This document shows positions 25,216 to 32,906 of a stretch of DNA of 64,000 nucleotides, piece by piece. The position numbers and the translations under genes were made by a program. The notes beneath the pieces were generated by a model. That model saw only the letters and a program-made list of their open reading frames with translations. It made no database searches and was not told the DNA's origin. The DNA lies in the NCBI RefSeq assembly GCF_049943335.1, contig NZ_JBNFVY010000004.1, positions 1-64,000 of the forward strand. Direction: 5' to 3'. Every line of letters begins with the position of its first letter. Within the stretch, counting starts at the first letter, position 1. The stretch is from JBNFVY01 sp049943335. Its GTDB lineage: Bacteria; Pseudomonadota; Alphaproteobacteria; Rhodobacterales; Rhodobacteraceae.

Positions 25216-25924
25216 GGTCGATCTCCCTGTCGATTTCGCGCTCGTTCTCGACCCCTCGGTCCTTTTCCTGGTCGCGCTCGTCCTCAATCTCCAGCTTTTC
25301 ACGCGGCTTGTTCAGCACGTCCTTCAGCCGCTCGTTCACGGACGGCTTGCGCTCCTCGCGCCCGGTCTCCTCGCCAAGCTCGGGATCACTGTGACCGTCC
25401 AGCTTGTGAACCGCCGCCTGGCCATCGCGGCCCGCATCTTTCTCCATGTTTTCTTTCAGACGCTCGCGCGCATAGTTGCGGCTTTCCGGCTTCGGCGTGT
25501 CGTCCCAGTCCTCTGATCGTCCGACAACCCGCGCCAGCCGCTCGCGCACATCCTCCGGCCCGGCCTGCGCGCCGCGCTCGGTGACCGCTACATATTCCCG
25601 GCCCTGTCGCTCGGCCATCGCCTTTGCCCGCCGTTCCATGGAGTTTGCCGCCGGTCCCAGCTTCAGCTCGGGGTCGCGATCCAGTTCCTCGGCAGAGAGT
25701 TGATCCTCCCGGTCCAGCGCCGCCTCGTGCTGTGCCTCAAGCCACCGGTGATCGACGCGCTCCACCTCCCCTGCCCGCTCCAGCGCCCGGTTCTGCAACT
25801 CGGCCCAGACACCACGTATTTACTCGATCTCGACACCACCCGTCTTGGCAGAATCGAGCACGCGGGTCTTGGCGGTGAAGCCCTCGGGTTCAACCGCATG
25901 ACGTCGATGCCGCCTGAAGCCCAT
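25193..25924 (-). pseudogene. C-terminal remnant of a MobA/MobL-type relaxase with an internal stop
   Basis: The main frame reads VWAELQNRALERAGEVERVDHRWLEAQ, then a long charged tail (ELDRDPELKLGPAANSMERRAKAM ... NERLKDVLNKPREKLEIEDE). This is typical of the C-terminal half of MobA/MobL (MobQ) plasmid relaxases. The N-terminal catalytic domain, with its Tyr and His triad, is absent. In the same frame upstream of a TAA (25820-25822), residues like PEGFTAKTRVLDSAKTGGVEIE appear to continue the protein, so a nonsense mutation is likely as well. It is adjacent to an IS3-type fragment that may have cut the gene. It marks this region as former mobile-element DNA. Confidence 0.65.
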
Positions 25925-25962
25925 GTCAGAAAAGCACGAAAGCCCTCCTGGATTGCTCCCAC

Positions 25963-26217
25963 TGAAGTCGTCCTCCAACTGGCGTAGCTTTGCCCCGCAG
26001 ATTGGAGGACCAGGAGATGGCTAGCAAGCGAGAGAAGCCGGAAGACATCGTTATGAAGCTGCGACAGGTTGAAGTGCTGCAGGGTCAGGTCCTGAGCGTC
26101 GCGGAGGCAGTGCGCCAGGTATGCATGACGCAGCAGACGTACTATTGGTGGCGTCGGCAGTACGGCGGGATGAGCCGGGATCAGCTGAAGCGGTCGGCCG
26201 AACGCAGCGCGATACAT
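25963..26217 (+). mobile_element. Fragment of an IS3-family insertion sequence (truncated orfA)
   Basis: From the ATG at 26017 (GGACCAGGAG upstream) the frame reads MASKREKPEDIVMKLRQVEV and on to TQQTYYWWRRQYGGMSRDQLKR. This is the helix-turn-helix N-terminus of IS3-family OrfA transposases of the IS407-like group. After about residue 60 (nt 26196) the similarity ends and the leucine-zipper part and the whole of orfB (DDE domain) are missing. The left IS end may begin at TGAAGTCGTCC (25963). The right end is not identifiable. The element is dead. Confidence 0.7.
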
Positions 26218-26939
26218 TGCGAAATTCTGCGATCACAACATGAACATGTGCTGCACACGCCACTCGTTAATCGACTGAAAATACAGCAGAATCGCTTCCA
26301 TCCATCATGGGTGCAACGGACAGGCGCGAGGCCGCTGAAATTTCCAGTTTATTTTTACCAGCCACTTGTAGCCGCCTTATATCCGTCTCGTTCATGCTCA
26401 TCCTGTTCCAGATACGCCGAATTCGACGCTGGATCTGGCCCCATGTACCAGAAAGGACTCCTAGGTATCAAACACGCCGCACCATGGGCCCCGACACACG
26501 CGCAGCCGAAAGGACGGCAGCGGCGGTTAAGCGGCTCGCGGACGCGCGATGTGGACTAACATCAAGCCGAGATATTTGACAAACGGCGCGCCGCAACGGA
26601 TTGAACACTAGGCTGTGCGAAAGGACTTATAATCCCACCGCAGCGAAAACGCCGACAAGGAAATTGGCGGCACGGCGGCGCGGGTTTTCAAAACCGACAC
26701 GACCCTACCCAATGGCCGACCAGCCGTGCATGTCTGTCTCCTCGAACGGCGTCATCGAAGTCCTGCAAGCTCTGCCACGGCAACCAAAAGACTATCTGGA
26801 CCCCGGGGCGCGGGCCCACGGTAATTTTTTCATCGCCCTGTAGATAGGCCGGAAAAACGGGCGGCCTGAGCAGAATCGCAAAACCGCGTCGTGCCATCGG
26901 TTTACCCCGATGACACATTTACAGGCGTCAACTCCCATA
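26218..26939. other. Gene-poor junction between accessory region and biotin locus
   Basis: More than 700 bases hold no gene I can support. Composition shifts to lower GC around 26220-26420. Open frames here (for example 26601-26843) have no Shine-Dalgarno and no known family. No intact tRNA or obvious att repeat was seen, so the exact right boundary of the accessory DNA is unresolved, but it should fall in this interval because bioR and what follows look chromosomal. Confidence 0.4.
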
Positions 26940-26949
26940 TTATCTATAA
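26940..26949 (+). promoter_or_regulatory. BioR operator upstream of bioR
   Basis: TTATCTATAA matches the alphaproteobacterial BioR consensus TTATMKATAA. It ends three bases before the ATG at 26953 and thus overlaps the ribosome-binding region of the GntR-family gene. It fits autorepression of bioR. Confidence 0.85.
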
Positions 26950-26952
26950 ATT

Positions 26953-27621
26953 ATGAAACAGACCCCGCAAGAAACCCATTCCGCGCGCATCGCGCGCATT
27001 CTGGCTGACCGCATCATCTCGGGTGAAATTCCACCCGGCGCACGCCTGCGCCAGGACCACATCGCCGCCGCGTTTGGCACCAGTCACGTGCCCGTGCGCG
27101 AGGCGTTTCGCGAGCTTCAGATGCAGGGCCTTGCCGAGAGTGAACCGCGGCGCGGCTTTCGCGTGACCGAGTTCGACGTCGCCGAACTGCGTGAGGTGGC
27201 CGAAATGCGGGCAAGTCTTGAATCCCTCGCGCTGCGTCACGCCGCCCCGAACATCACACGCACTATTCTTGTGGAAGCAGAAGAGGTTACGCGCCATGGC
27301 GACAGCGCCAGCACCGTGCGCGACTGGGAGGCGGCAAACCGGAAATTCCACCGCATGATCCTGGCGCCTTGCCAGATGCCGCGGCTGCTGCGGACCATCG
27401 ACGACCTGCAAGCGGCCAGCGCCCGGTTCCTCTTTGCCGCCTGGCGGCGCGATTGGGAGGCACGCACCGATCACGCGCACCGCGCCATCCTTGAGGCGCT
27501 GCGCAAAGGCCAGACAGACTTGGCCTGCGCCGCGCTGGCCCGCCATGTCGGCTGGATCGGCAAGCGCAAACCCGCGGTCAAAAATGCCGACTTAAGAGAG
27601 ACTTACGAGATTTCCGGCTAA
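26953..27621 (+). CDS. bioR: Biotin repressor BioR (GntR family)
   Basis: This is a 222-residue regulator. Residues 10-70 form the GntR winged helix (ARILADRIISGEIPPGARLRQDHIAAAFGTSHVPVREAFRELQMQGL). Residues about 75-200 form an FCD-type helical domain with the usual acidic/His ligand positions. It is assigned to BioR, not another FadR-like protein, because it is flanked on both sides by the BioR box and is followed by bioY and bioB. BioR represses biotin synthesis and uptake genes in alphaproteobacteria that lack the BirA DNA-binding domain. No leader Shine-Dalgarno is obvious, as the operator overlaps that position. Confidence 0.9.
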   Translation: MKQTPQETHSARIARILADRIISGEIPPGARLRQDHIAAAFGTSHVPVREAFRELQMQGLAESEPRRGFRVTEFDVAELREVAEMRASLESLALRHAAPNITRTILVEAEEVTRHGDSASTVRDWEAANRKFHRMILAPCQMPRLLRTIDDLQAASARFLFAAWRRDWEARTDHAHRAILEALRKGQTDLACAALARHVGWIGKRKPAVKNADLRETYEISG

Positions 27622-27631
27622 TTATCTATAA
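27622..27631 (+). promoter_or_regulatory. BioR operator upstream of bioYB
   Basis: A second exact TTATCTATAA lies directly after the bioR stop codon and 73 bases before the bioY start. It is the expected site for repression of the bioY-bioB transcript when biotin is sufficient. Confidence 0.85.
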
Positions 27632-27704
27632 TCCTGATTGTCGCGGTCCGGCGTGTCCTTCTAATTTTGGATAGATTCGACGCCTATCTTTGGAGGACAG
27701 ACAC

Positions 27705-28262
27705 ATGGCATTTCTCGACCCGTCCCTGACACGCCCCGCAGCGCTCTGGCGCGGTTTGGGGATCGCGCTCTGTGGCGCAGCACTGATCACGCTTGGCGCC
27801 AAGGTGCAAATTCCCTTCTGGCCGGTGCCGATGACACTGCACACGCTGGCGATTTTCTTCGTGGCAGCCGCCCTGGGCCCAAGGTTGGGCTTTGCAGCAA
27901 TGTCGGCCTATCTTGCAGCCGGTGCGATGGGTCTACCGGTCTTTTCCAATTCGCCCGCGCGTGGCATCGGGCTGGCCTATCTTGCCGGGCCGACCGGTGG
28001 CTACCTTGCCGGTTATCTGGTGTCCACGCTTGTTGTCGGCTGGCTTTCCCGTAACCGGGGTTGGGTCGCACAGGCATTCGCGATGCTTGCCGGCCTTGGC
28101 GTTGTCTATGCTCTTGGCCTGCTCTGGCTGGCTGCCTTCGTCCCGGTTTCCGGACTGATCGCTGCCGGTCTGACCCCCTTTATCCTTGGCGATCTGGTCA
28201 AGATTGTTCTGGCCACTGGTCTTGTCACAGGACTGGCCCGTCTGAAAGGCCGCGCACAATGA
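27705..28262 (+). CDS. bioY: Biotin transporter substrate-binding (S) component BioY
   Basis: This is a 185-residue membrane protein with six hydrophobic segments and the BioY family signatures LGAKVQIPFWPVPMTLHTLAI and GPTGGYLAGYL. It binds biotin in the membrane and works either alone or with a shared ECF energising module (no bioM/bioN genes nearby). GGAGG eight bases before the ATG fixes the start. The stop overlaps the bioB ATG (ATGA), so uptake and the last synthetic step are made together under BioR control. Confidence 0.95.
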   Translation: MAFLDPSLTRPAALWRGLGIALCGAALITLGAKVQIPFWPVPMTLHTLAIFFVAAALGPRLGFAAMSAYLAAGAMGLPVFSNSPARGIGLAYLAGPTGGYLAGYLVSTLVVGWLSRNRGWVAQAFAMLAGLGVVYALGLLWLAAFVPVSGLIAAGLTPFILGDLVKIVLATGLVTGLARLKGRAQ

Positions 28263-29233
28263 TCCGCACCGACTGGACCATGGACGAGGCACGGTCGATT
28301 CACGCCCTGCCCTTTCCCGACCTGCTGTATCGTGCGCAATCGCTGCACCGTGCGCACTTCGACCCTACCGCGATCGAGACCGCAAGCCTGCTCAGCATCA
28401 AGACCGGCGGCTGTCCCGAGGATTGCGGCTATTGCTCGCAATCGGCCCATCACGACACCGGGGTGAAGGCCGGGAAACTGATGGCGACCGACGACGTTCT
28501 TGCCGCCGCGCAGCGCGCCAAGTCGTCAGGGGCGCAGCGCTTTTGCATGGGCGCAGCCTGGCGCAGCCCAAAGGATCGCGACATGGACCAGCTCTGCGAT
28601 ATTGTGCGGGGTGTGTCAGATCTCGGGCTGGAAACCTGCATGACGCTGGGCATGCTGTCGCCTGCGCAAGTCGCCCGACTGAAAGCGGCGGGCCTGGATT
28701 TTTATAACCACAACATCGACACCTCACCCGACTATTACGCGCAAATCGCCAGCACGCGGACAATGGAAGACCGGCTGGACACCGTCGAGCAGGTGCGCAA
28801 AGGCGGCATCAAAGTCTGCTGTGGCGGCATCCTGGGGATGGGCGAAACAGAAGACGATCGCATCGCAATGTTGGTAACGCTGGCGACGCTACCTGCCCAT
28901 CCCGACAGCGTACCCGTGAACCTGTGGAACGAGATCGAAGGCGTGCCCGTGCAGGAACGCGCGCGGGCCGTCGACCCGTTCGCGCTGGTGCGCATCGTGG
29001 CGCTGGCGCGAATCCTGATGCCGGCATCGGTGGTGCGCCTTTCGGCCGGGCGCACGGAAATGAGCGACGAGCTGCAGGCGCTGTGCTTTCTTGCGGGGGC
29101 AAATTCGATCTTTGTCGGCGACCAGTTGCTGACAACCGGAAATCCGGCGGCGTGGAAAGATCAAGACCTGCTGACACGGCTGGGGATGCATGTTGCCCCC
29201 GCTGAGGCGCGCGCGCAGGTCGCCGCCGAATAG
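28259..29233 (+). CDS. bioB: Biotin synthase BioB
   Basis: This is a 324-residue radical-SAM enzyme that inserts sulfur into dethiobiotin. The [4Fe-4S] Cys motif is C52-x3-C56-x2-C59 (GGCPEDCGYCSQS). The auxiliary [2Fe-2S] ligands are seen in RFCMGAAW, ETCMTLGML and KVCCGGI, with the Arg ligand in VRLSAGR. YNHNIDTSPDYY is another family hallmark. No bioF, bioA or bioD gene is nearby, so the pathway genes are elsewhere, or the cell salvages dethiobiotin. The ATG overlaps the bioY stop. Confidence 0.97.
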   Translation: MIRTDWTMDEARSIHALPFPDLLYRAQSLHRAHFDPTAIETASLLSIKTGGCPEDCGYCSQSAHHDTGVKAGKLMATDDVLAAAQRAKSSGAQRFCMGAAWRSPKDRDMDQLCDIVRGVSDLGLETCMTLGMLSPAQVARLKAAGLDFYNHNIDTSPDYYAQIASTRTMEDRLDTVEQVRKGGIKVCCGGILGMGETEDDRIAMLVTLATLPAHPDSVPVNLWNEIEGVPVQERARAVDPFALVRIVALARILMPASVVRLSAGRTEMSDELQALCFLAGANSIFVGDQLLTTGNPAAWKDQDLLTRLGMHVAPAEARAQVAAE

Positions 29234-29272
29234 GCCCGGCCCGTCTGTGGGCCCGAATCCTGCAGAAAAAGT

Positions 29273-29310
29273 GTGCCCCGTGTGCGAGCTTGTGCTTGAA
29301 CACGGGGCAC
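29273..29310 (+). repeat. Inverted repeat downstream of bioB
   Basis: GTGCCCCGTGT and ACACGGGGCAC form an 11-bp perfect stem with a 16-base loop, 40 bases after the bioB stop. There is no T-run behind it, so it is not a classical intrinsic terminator, but it could stabilise the 3' end of the bioYB message. Confidence 0.6.
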
Positions 29311-29458
29311 TGCCCGTTTCGTGATGAGCGGTCACGCCCAGTCCACCGGCGTGCCAAAAAGTCCGGGCTTGATGATCACGGCTGGCAAATTTGCAAAAAC
29401 ACCTTACATGCGATGGGCCGCTTTATTGTTGTAGCGCCACACCACAGCCCAAGACTCC

Positions 29459-30394
29459 ATGACCGTATCCCCGCGCCACCAATTTTTGAACCTGCTGCAA
29501 TCCATCCTGCTTTTCGCGGGCATGGCGATCATCGCCTGGGTAATTGTGTCTGCAATTGTCGGCAAAAGTCTGGCGATTGCCATCGTGATTGGATCCATGA
29601 TGGGATTGCTGCTGTCGCCAGGAATCCCGAAACGCCTTCTGCTGAACGCCTACGACGCGCGCAGGCTTGGTCGGCGCGAATTTCCGGAAGGCGTGGCCAT
29701 ACTGGCCGAACTGACGCGCCGCGCCGGGCTGGCGCGTGTGCCGGAACTCTATTACATCCCAAGCCAGATCCCCAACGCCTTCGCTCTGGGGTCCCCGGAT
29801 GAAAGCGCGGTTTGCATCAGCGACGGCCTTTTGCAGTTGATGAACCAGCGCGAACTGGCCGGGGTGCTAGCGCATGAGATTTCTCATATCGCCAACCGCG
29901 ATCTTTGGATCATGGGACTTGCGGACGCCATGGCACGAGCAGTTTCCCTGGCGTCTTGGATTGGGCAGATCATCCTGATCCTGAATTTGCCTCTCATTCT
30001 GGCCGGCGCGGCCTATGTGCCCTGGCAGGTGCCGCTTGTTCTGATCTTTTCCCCCACGATCATGGCGCTTTTCCAGCGCGCGCTGTCGCGGACGCGGGAA
30101 TATGATGCCGATCGGGGCGGAGCGGACCTGACAGGCGATCCAGATGGCCTTGCTTCGGCGCTTCTCAAGCTTGAACGCCGCGTTGGGCGGATGTGGGAAG
30201 AAATGTTCCTACCCGGCCGCCGCATCCCCGAACCTTCGCTCTTGCGCACACATCCGCCCACGCAAGAACGGGTGCGCCGACTCCGGGCGCTTTCAGGTCC
30301 CGAGCGGCCAATCAAACCGTCAACCCCCCTGACCGCCCCGCGCCCTACGCGCGTTTCCAAGCCGCGCTTTGGTCCCTGGGGCGTGTATCGTTGA
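29459..30394 (+). CDS. M48-family (HtpX-like) zinc metalloprotease
   Basis: This is a 311-residue membrane protease. Two N-terminal hydrophobic segments (about 12-34 and 37-55) precede the zinc motif H139-E-I-S-H143 (LAGVLAHEISHIANRD). Another membrane pair lies near 155-205, and the third ligand is Glu in RTREYDADRGGA. HtpX-type proteases degrade misfolded inner-membrane proteins. The C-terminal part (HPPTQERVRRL) is also typical of M48B. It is not called htpX because the chromosome probably has a separate canonical copy. No partner gene is adjacent. Confidence 0.85.
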   Translation: MTVSPRHQFLNLLQSILLFAGMAIIAWVIVSAIVGKSLAIAIVIGSMMGLLLSPGIPKRLLLNAYDARRLGRREFPEGVAILAELTRRAGLARVPELYYIPSQIPNAFALGSPDESAVCISDGLLQLMNQRELAGVLAHEISHIANRDLWIMGLADAMARAVSLASWIGQIILILNLPLILAGAAYVPWQVPLVLIFSPTIMALFQRALSRTREYDADRGGADLTGDPDGLASALLKLERRVGRMWEEMFLPGRRIPEPSLLRTHPPTQERVRRLRALSGPERPIKPSTPLTAPRPTRVSKPRFGPWGVYR

Positions 30395-30649
30395 ACCACA
30401 GGATGCACGCCGCGATCCATGGCCGAAAAATACGCAAACCTTTGCAAGGCAACCACTATTGGCCCAATCAAAGCCGGCGCATTCATTACTGATGACAACA
30501 TGGCTGCGGCCTTAATGGGACATTGGACTGGGCGCCATCGCCCAAGATGACCTTCGCGCGGCGCTGCCCCCGCACGCAATGCCCTGCGCGCGCAAAACTC
30601 GGCATCGGCGCAACGCCAATGCGATCGCAGGTGCCATGCCAAGGCAGTG

Positions 30650-31171
30650 TCAGCCGACGATCAGCTGTTTGATCTGAAGCGCCTCAAGCTCTAGCTGTTT
30701 CAAACGGTTGTGCACGACATCGCCAATTGTGAGAATCCCGATCAGCGATGGCCCATCCACCACCGGCATGTGCCGAAAGCGCCCTTCGGTCATGCGGCGC
30801 ATGACCGTCACCAACGGTTCATCTGCCGTGCAGGTCTCAACCCGAGAGGTCATCACATCTTCCACCTTGTGCGGCAGGGTTTGCCCCGGCGTCTCTGCCA
30901 GTTTCCGGACAATATCGCGTTCGGACAAGATGCCCATCAGACCACCATTCGCGTCGGTCACCACCAAAGCCCCGATCCGGTGATCGCGCAACGATACGAC
31001 CGCTTCGTGCAGGGTTTGCTGGGGGCGGATGGTTATGATGGTGGCATTCTTGTTGGCCAAAGCGTCCGATACCAAGGCCGTCGACGGGGATGTGTTGGTC
31101 GACATACTTTGGCTGGCGGAGCGGTCCTTGTCATCGTCCTTGCGAAGATGGGGGCGATAGGATTCGGGCAT
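30650..31171 (-). CDS. CBS-domain pair protein
   Basis: This is a 173-residue soluble protein with two CBS domains, roughly residues 40-100 (LHEAVVSLRDHRIGALVVTD) and 105-165 (VMTSRVETCTADEPLVTVMRRMTEGRFRHMPVV). CBS pairs bind adenine nucleotides and sense energy state. The stand-alone type with the sequence SERDIVRKLAE is common in alphaproteobacteria. A GGAGG lies seven bases before this ATG, settling the start. No fused catalytic domain is present, so it presumably regulates a partner, which cannot be named. Confidence 0.88.
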   Translation of the reverse strand: MPESYRPHLRKDDDKDRSASQSMSTNTSPSTALVSDALANKNATIITIRPQQTLHEAVVSLRDHRIGALVVTDANGGLMGILSERDIVRKLAETPGQTLPHKVEDVMTSRVETCTADEPLVTVMRRMTEGRFRHMPVVDGPSLIGILTIGDVVHNRLKQLELEALQIKQLIVG

Positions 31172-31266
31172 GCCGTTGCCTCCTTGCGTGTCTGTTGCAC
31201 TGTGGTTACTTGACTAAAGCCTAGCACCACTCTGCCCGCCGACAACAAAAAAGAGATGCGCCACCT

Positions 31267-31452
31267 GTGACCGATCTGGTTCTGACCCCGCCCGTTGCGA
31301 CCGCCCTGTTCGTCGTGGCCTGTCTGGCCGGATACCGCTATCGGCGGGTCTGGAAGGCCGAAGGCCCGCGTTGGCAATTGTGGGTATTTGGAATTTTGGC
31401 GGGAGTGATCCTGCTGGTCCTGGGATTCGTACCGATTGAAACGGCCAACTGA
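31267..31452 (+). CDS. Small membrane protein (61 aa)
   Basis: A GTG-initiated frame encodes two hydrophobic helices (about 8-22 and 38-56) joined by a basic loop (YRYRRVWKAEGPRW). It fills a 280-base gap between two leftward genes. The codon pattern and predicted hairpin fold make a real gene plausible, but no family is recognised and the Shine-Dalgarno is weak. Confidence 0.5.
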   Translation: MTDLVLTPPVATALFVVACLAGYRYRRVWKAEGPRWQLWVFGILAGVILLVLGFVPIETAN

Positions 31453-31460
31453 GGCAAGCG

Positions 31461-31697
31461 TCAGCCGGCGTTTTCGGCAGCTTCCAGAATCTTGCGGGCA
31501 CGCGGACAGCCCAACCGCTCGCGCAGCGGGCTATCTGGATCGATCTCTTTCTTGCAGACAAGACACTGGTCTGCGTCCCCAATGGCGTTCAACCCGCCGC
31601 AACTTCCCTTGATCCGGCGCCCCGAAAAGATCACCCCAACGGCCATCCCAAAGATGACCAGGCAGAGCAGAACAAAGGAAAGCAGAACGGTTTGCAT
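31461..31697 (-). CDS. nqrM: Na+-NQR maturation factor NqrM
   Basis: This is a 78-residue protein with one N-terminal membrane helix (about 3-24) and four Cys in the soluble part: C33 (GSCGG), C45 and C48 (QCLVCKK) and C64 (GCPRA). That is the NqrM (DUF539) pattern; the Cys probably deliver iron to the Fe-S site formed by NqrD and NqrE. It follows apbE on the same strand and is divergent from the nqrA-F operon, whereas in many gammaproteobacteria it follows nqrF directly. The start is the ATG giving MQTVLLSFVLL; the longer open frame overlaps apbE. Confidence 0.93.
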   Translation of the reverse strand: MQTVLLSFVLLCLVIFGMAVGVIFSGRRIKGSCGGLNAIGDADQCLVCKKEIDPDSPLRERLGCPRARKILEAAENAG

Positions 31698-31716
31698 TTG
31701 GCGCGCCCCCGGCGGA

Positions 31717-32742
31717 TCAGGCCTGTTTGGCCAGGAATTGTGAACTGGCAGCAGTGACAAAGCCCGCGGGCCCGTTGCGATCGATGAACGACACCGCAAG
31801 GCCCTGCGCCTCGGCGATCTCAAGCCCGCGCGTGCGGCCAAGGACCAACATGGCCGTCGCCCAAGCATCGGCCAGCATGGCGTTCTCGGACAGCACGGTG
31901 GCCGAAACAGTGTTGTGCAGAATCGGGCGGCCAGTCGTCGGATCAATGATATGCGAGAACCGCTTGCCGTCCACTTCAAAGAAATTCCGATAGTCGCCCG
32001 AGGTCGCCATACCTTGGCCAGAAACATCGATGACACTGTGCACGTCGCGCGCGCCGGCGACCGGGCTTTCAATCCCGATCTGCCACGGCGTGCCGTTGGC
32101 ATTGCGCCCGGATGTATAGAGATCGCCGCCAATCTCGACCATAAAATCACTCAGGCCGAACCCGCGCAGCACGCCAGCCACCCGGTCGACGCCATGTCCT
32201 TTGCCGATGGCGGCCAGATAAATGCCCGCACCCGCGTCGCGCTTGCGCAGGCTGCTTGCGCCAACCGACAGTACCTGCGACTGGCCGGTGCGGCCCATGA
32301 CGTCAGCGATTTGGGCATCCGTCGGAACATGCGGCGCTGAATTGCCTGCGCCAAACCCCCACAGTTCGATCAGCGGGCCGACCGTCACGTCAAAGCGCCC
32401 TTCACTGGCCAGATGGACCGCATCGGCCGCATTCAAAACCTCGGCCAGATGGGGGGACAGGGCGACATCGTCATCGGCTGCTGCCGCGTTGAGACGCGAC
32501 AATTCCGACGTCGCATCCCAGTTCGACATCTCGCGATTGACCTGGGCCAAAGCATCGGTGATCGCCGCCGACACTTGGGATTGGTTCAGCGACTTGTCCG
32601 GCGCAATGGCCACCACGTTATACTGTGTGCCCATCGTCGCACCCGAGAATTGCAACACATCGCCATCGGGCTTGCAGGCGGCCAGAGCGGCCGTCGTCAT
32701 GATGAGAAAAGAACGCCGGGAGAGGGTCGAAATGCCGGACAC
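31717..32742 (-). CDS. apbE: FAD:protein FMN transferase ApbE
   Basis: This is a 341-residue lipoprotein enzyme that attaches FMN covalently to Thr in the S-G-A-T motifs of NqrB and NqrC in the periplasm. A signal with lipobox LAAC (Cys23) is followed by GATMGTQYNVV and LYLAAIGKGHGVD-type family motifs, and later GGDLYTSGRN and IDPTTGRPI. The start is a GTG with GGAG upstream (VSGISTLSRRSFL); ATG alternatives are 18 codons upstream without Shine-Dalgarno, or inside the signal. It stands next to nqrM and divergent from nqrA, matching its role in maturing the same complex. Confidence 0.93.
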   Translation of the reverse strand: MSGISTLSRRSFLIMTTAALAACKPDGDVLQFSGATMGTQYNVVAIAPDKSLNQSQVSAAITDALAQVNREMSNWDATSELSRLNAAAADDDVALSPHLAEVLNAADAVHLASEGRFDVTVGPLIELWGFGAGNSAPHVPTDAQIADVMGRTGQSQVLSVGASSLRKRDAGAGIYLAAIGKGHGVDRVAGVLRGFGLSDFMVEIGGDLYTSGRNANGTPWQIGIESPVAGARDVHSVIDVSGQGMATSGDYRNFFEVDGKRFSHIIDPTTGRPILHNTVSATVLSENAMLADAWATAMLVLGRTRGLEIAEAQGLAVSFIDRNGPAGFVTAASSQFLAKQA

Positions 32743-32906
32743 TGCGCAAAACTCCGTTGATTGGGGCCGCCAAAGAGGCACAGGCGCTGCATACAATCCC
32801 CCGACAATGGCCGCAACCGCGTCTCAGTCACAAAATATGTGAAAAAATCGCTCGCACCCGGTTTTGTTTGCCGCCGCAGCATTGCATAACGTGAAAAAAT
32901 CCACGG
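32743..32906. promoter_or_regulatory. Divergent apbE/nqrA control region with 11-bp direct repeat
   Basis: This region must hold the promoters for apbE-nqrM (leftward) and nqrA-F (rightward). It carries two exact copies of GTGAAAAAATC, at 32839-32849 and 32891-32901, 52 bases apart. The second sits where the nqrA ribosome-binding site should be, and no good Shine-Dalgarno is seen for nqrA. The spacing of five helical turns suggests a cooperative regulator site. Confidence 0.5.

Noticed and set aside
26610..26650. Anticodon-arm-like GGACTTATAATCC, possible tRNA fragment at the island edge
   Set aside because: No T-arm or acceptor stem around it, so no tRNA or att site can be claimed.
20215..26673. 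15-bp repeat GGAAATTGGCGGCAC at 20215 and 26659
   Set aside because: A match of this length is expected by chance about once or twice in a window of this size; surrounding bases do not match.
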